A stretch of DNA of 14,321 nt from Bacillota bacterium. GTDB lineage: Bacteria; Bacillota_E; Sulfobacillia; Sulfobacillales; JAIMBI01. Location: NCBI GenBank assembly GCA_021828405.1, contig JAKARZ010000046.1, forward strand, positions 1 to 14,321. The letters run 5' to 3'. The position numbers and the translations under genes were made by a program. Below the pieces are notes generated by a model. The model searched no databases. It worked only from the letters and a program-made list of their open reading frames with translations, and was not told the origin of the DNA. The stretch's first letter is position 1, and each line of letters starts with the position of its first letter. Shown piece by piece: positions 13,200-14,321 of this stretch.

Positions 13200-14125
13200 G
13201 ACAGCCGCTCCCGCCGGGGGAAGCCAGGCGCGGGAGCCACCGGTCGCCGCTCCGGCCAGCGAAACACCCACCGGGGCGCCAGCACGTGCAGCTGGACGGT
13301 GGTCAGCGCCAGCGGCTCCTGCGGCCGCGATTCCGACGCGTTGGTCTCCCCGGCCCCCCAGCCGTCCAGCACCGTCACCGTCCCCTCGCCCAGCACCTTG
13401 AAGTACCGGTCGCCAAAATCCACTTCGATGGCCGTATTTTCATCGATCCCCACCCCAAGGACGGCGGGATTCTGAGCCACCGCGGACAGCAGGCGCCCGA
13501 TACGCCCCCGCTCGGAAAAGTGCTGGTCCACCACGGCGCCGGGCCAGAGCCCCATGCCTACCGCCAGATGGACGGTGTTGCGGGTCGGCGACTGATCGGC
13601 CGCCCCCTCGACGATCATGGTGTCGGTCATCATCGAGGCGCCCGCGCTGGTGCCGGCCACCACCAGGCCGGCCGACTGCCGGGCGCTCAGGGCGCGATGG
13701 AACCACGAACCCCCAAGCGTGCTCGTGATCCGCAACTGGTCGCCGCCGGTGAAAAAGACGGCCGTCGTGCCCGCCAATTTCGCGGGCCACCGGGCGTCCA
13801 TCGCCTCGGCGCGGCTGTCGAGCTTCAGCACCTCGACCGCTCGGGCGCCGAGCCGCGATAGCACCTCTGCGTACCGGCGGCCCGCCGCCCGCGGCGTTTC
13901 CGACGCCGTGGGGACCACGGCAATGCGAGCGGCGGGACCGCCCGCCAGCGCCAGGACGCGCCGCAGGATGACGGCGGGCCGCTCCTTGTCCTCACGGCCT
14001 CCGATGATGACGAGCGAACCCGGTTGGCGTGGACCCCGAGCCTCTGGGCGGCGATGCGCCCGCAGGGCGGCTTCCGGCCAACCGCCTGCGCGGTATGACT
14101 GCTGGGATGTCTTTACGTCGGACAT
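13196..14125 (-). CDS. cphB: Cyanophycinase
   Basis: A 309-residue serine exopeptidase of the S51 family that cuts cyanophycin to beta-Asp-Arg dipeptides. The catalytic set is complete: Ser160 in VVAGTSAGASMMT, His202 in VVDQHFSERGRIGRL and Glu229 in VGIDENTAIEV. The spacings Ser-His 42 and His-Glu 27 equal those of Synechocystis CphB (Ser132, His174, Glu201). SLVIIGGREDK at 37-47 and FFTGGDQLRI around 124-133 are also typical. The start at ATG 14125 gives about 28 more residues before the core than Synechocystis CphB, and this basic, low-complexity leader lacks homology. No Shine-Dalgarno sequence precedes the ATG, so the true start could be different. No signal peptide is evident, which suits intracellular cyanophycin recycling. 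It precedes cphA with an ATGA overlap. An isoaspartyl dipeptidase to finish degradation is not in the window. Confidence 0.96.
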   Translation of the reverse strand: MSDVKTSQQSYRAGGWPEAALRAHRRPEARGPRQPGSLVIIGGREDKERPAVILRRVLALAGGPAARIAVVPTASETPRAAGRRYAEVLSRLGARAVEVLKLDSRAEAMDARWPAKLAGTTAVFFTGGDQLRITSTLGGSWFHRALSARQSAGLVVAGTSAGASMMTDTMIVEGAADQSPTRNTVHLAVGMGLWPGAVVDQHFSERGRIGRLLSAVAQNPAVLGVGIDENTAIEVDFGDRYFKVLGEGTVTVLDGWGAGETNASESRPQEPLALTTVQLHVLAPRWVFRWPERRPVAPAPGFPRRERLS

Positions 14126-14170
14126 GGAGCTAGTTTTGACGGCGACCAAGGGCTTATGCGCCCATAAACA

Positions 14171-14195
14171 GGGTCCCCGCTTACCGCGGGGACCC
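14171..14195 (-). terminator. Intrinsic terminator of the gene upstream of cphB
   Basis: A perfect 10-pair stem (14171-14180 GGGTCCCCGC with 14186-14195 GCGGGGACCC) closes a 5-base loop. Read on the minus strand it is followed by TGTTTAT, a short T-rich tail. It lies about 80 bases after the stop of the upstream partial gene and about 45 bases before cphB, so it most likely ends that gene and leaves cphBA with its own promoter. Confidence 0.6.
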
Positions 14196-14272
14196 GCCAT
14201 GAGTTCGAAACGGCGCTCCGCCCGCCCCAGGAAGGCGAAGCGAAAATCTTCCTTGAGACCCCTTCTTAGACC

Positions 14273-14321
14273 CTAGACCGCCGACCCCGGCAACTCGTAC
14301 TCCACCGTCTGGGTCAGCACA
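14273..14321 (-). CDS. C-terminal end of an unidentified protein (partial)
   Basis: The last 15 codons of a minus-strand frame read VLTQTVEYELPGSAV before TAG at 14275-14273, entering from the right edge. The position just upstream of a strong terminator supports a real gene end. The fragment is too short to identify. The other two minus-strand frames look less natural: one has a stop codon at once, the other is a glycine-rich run. Genes near ispE in Bacillota include veg and SPOCS/DUF3794 proteins, but nothing here proves either. Confidence 0.4.
   Translation of the reverse strand, partial: VLTQTVEYELPGSAV

Noticed and set aside
14201..14220. GAGTTCGAAAC resembling a tRNA T-loop
   Set aside because: No flanking 5-pair T stem, acceptor stem or anticodon arm can be built around it.
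14199..14276. A 25-residue Arg/Lys/Ser-rich plus-strand peptide frame near the right edge
   Set aside because: No ribosome binding site, it overlaps the terminator stem on one side and the upstream gene end on the other; probably chance, although the composition is basic.

Overview
The window is one arm of a core Bacillota (Firmicutes) locus from a very GC-rich genome. Codon third positions are mostly G or C, and several genes start with GTG or TTG. The order ispE - nucleotidyltransferase - purR - [ilvA] - spoVG - glmU - prs - pth on the minus strand matches the Bacillus subtilis order ispE-purR-yabJ-spoVG-gcaD(glmU)-prs-ctc-spoVC(pth). SpoVG and PurR are Bacillota hallmarks. A high-GC lineage related to spore formers (Symbiobacterium, Thermaerobacter or Limnochordia type) is my inference from gene order and base composition, not a species call.

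Layout, right to left along the minus strand: the last 15 codons of an unknown gene (14273-14321); a strong hairpin terminator (14171-14195); a cyanophycin pair, cphB (cyanophycinase) and cphA (cyanophycin synthetase), joined by an ATGA overlap; a hairpin-rich gap of about 390 bases; then the tightly packed run ispE, an uncharacterised MobA-like nucleotidyltransferase, purR, ilvA, spoVG, glmU, prs and pth. This run links isoprenoid precursor synthesis (IspE), purine control (PurR), PRPP supply (Prs), cell-wall precursor supply (GlmU), a sporulation and cell-division regulator (SpoVG) and translation quality control (Pth). The ilvA gene (threonine deaminase) sits exactly where yabJ/ridA sits in Bacillus, and ctc (ribosomal protein L25 family) is missing between prs and pth.

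Left of pth the layout changes. A GT4 glycosyltransferase on the plus strand converges on pth. A 396-base non-coding divergent region separates it from a minus-strand GH15 glucoamylase/trehalase-like gene that runs off the left edge. Both genes flanking this region have a -10-like hexamer only 5-6 bases before the ATG and no usable Shine-Dalgarno sequence, so both may be transcribed as leaderless mRNAs. Genes in the core operon instead use Shine-Dalgarno sites or translational overlap.

I found no tRNA, rRNA, CRISPR array, insertion sequence or phage gene. Nothing here is clearly a new defence or mobile system. The most notable items are the ilvA-for-ridA replacement, the uncharacterised nucleotidyltransferase overlapping ispE, substituted active-site positions in IspE, the paired leaderless promoters and two structured intergenic regions.
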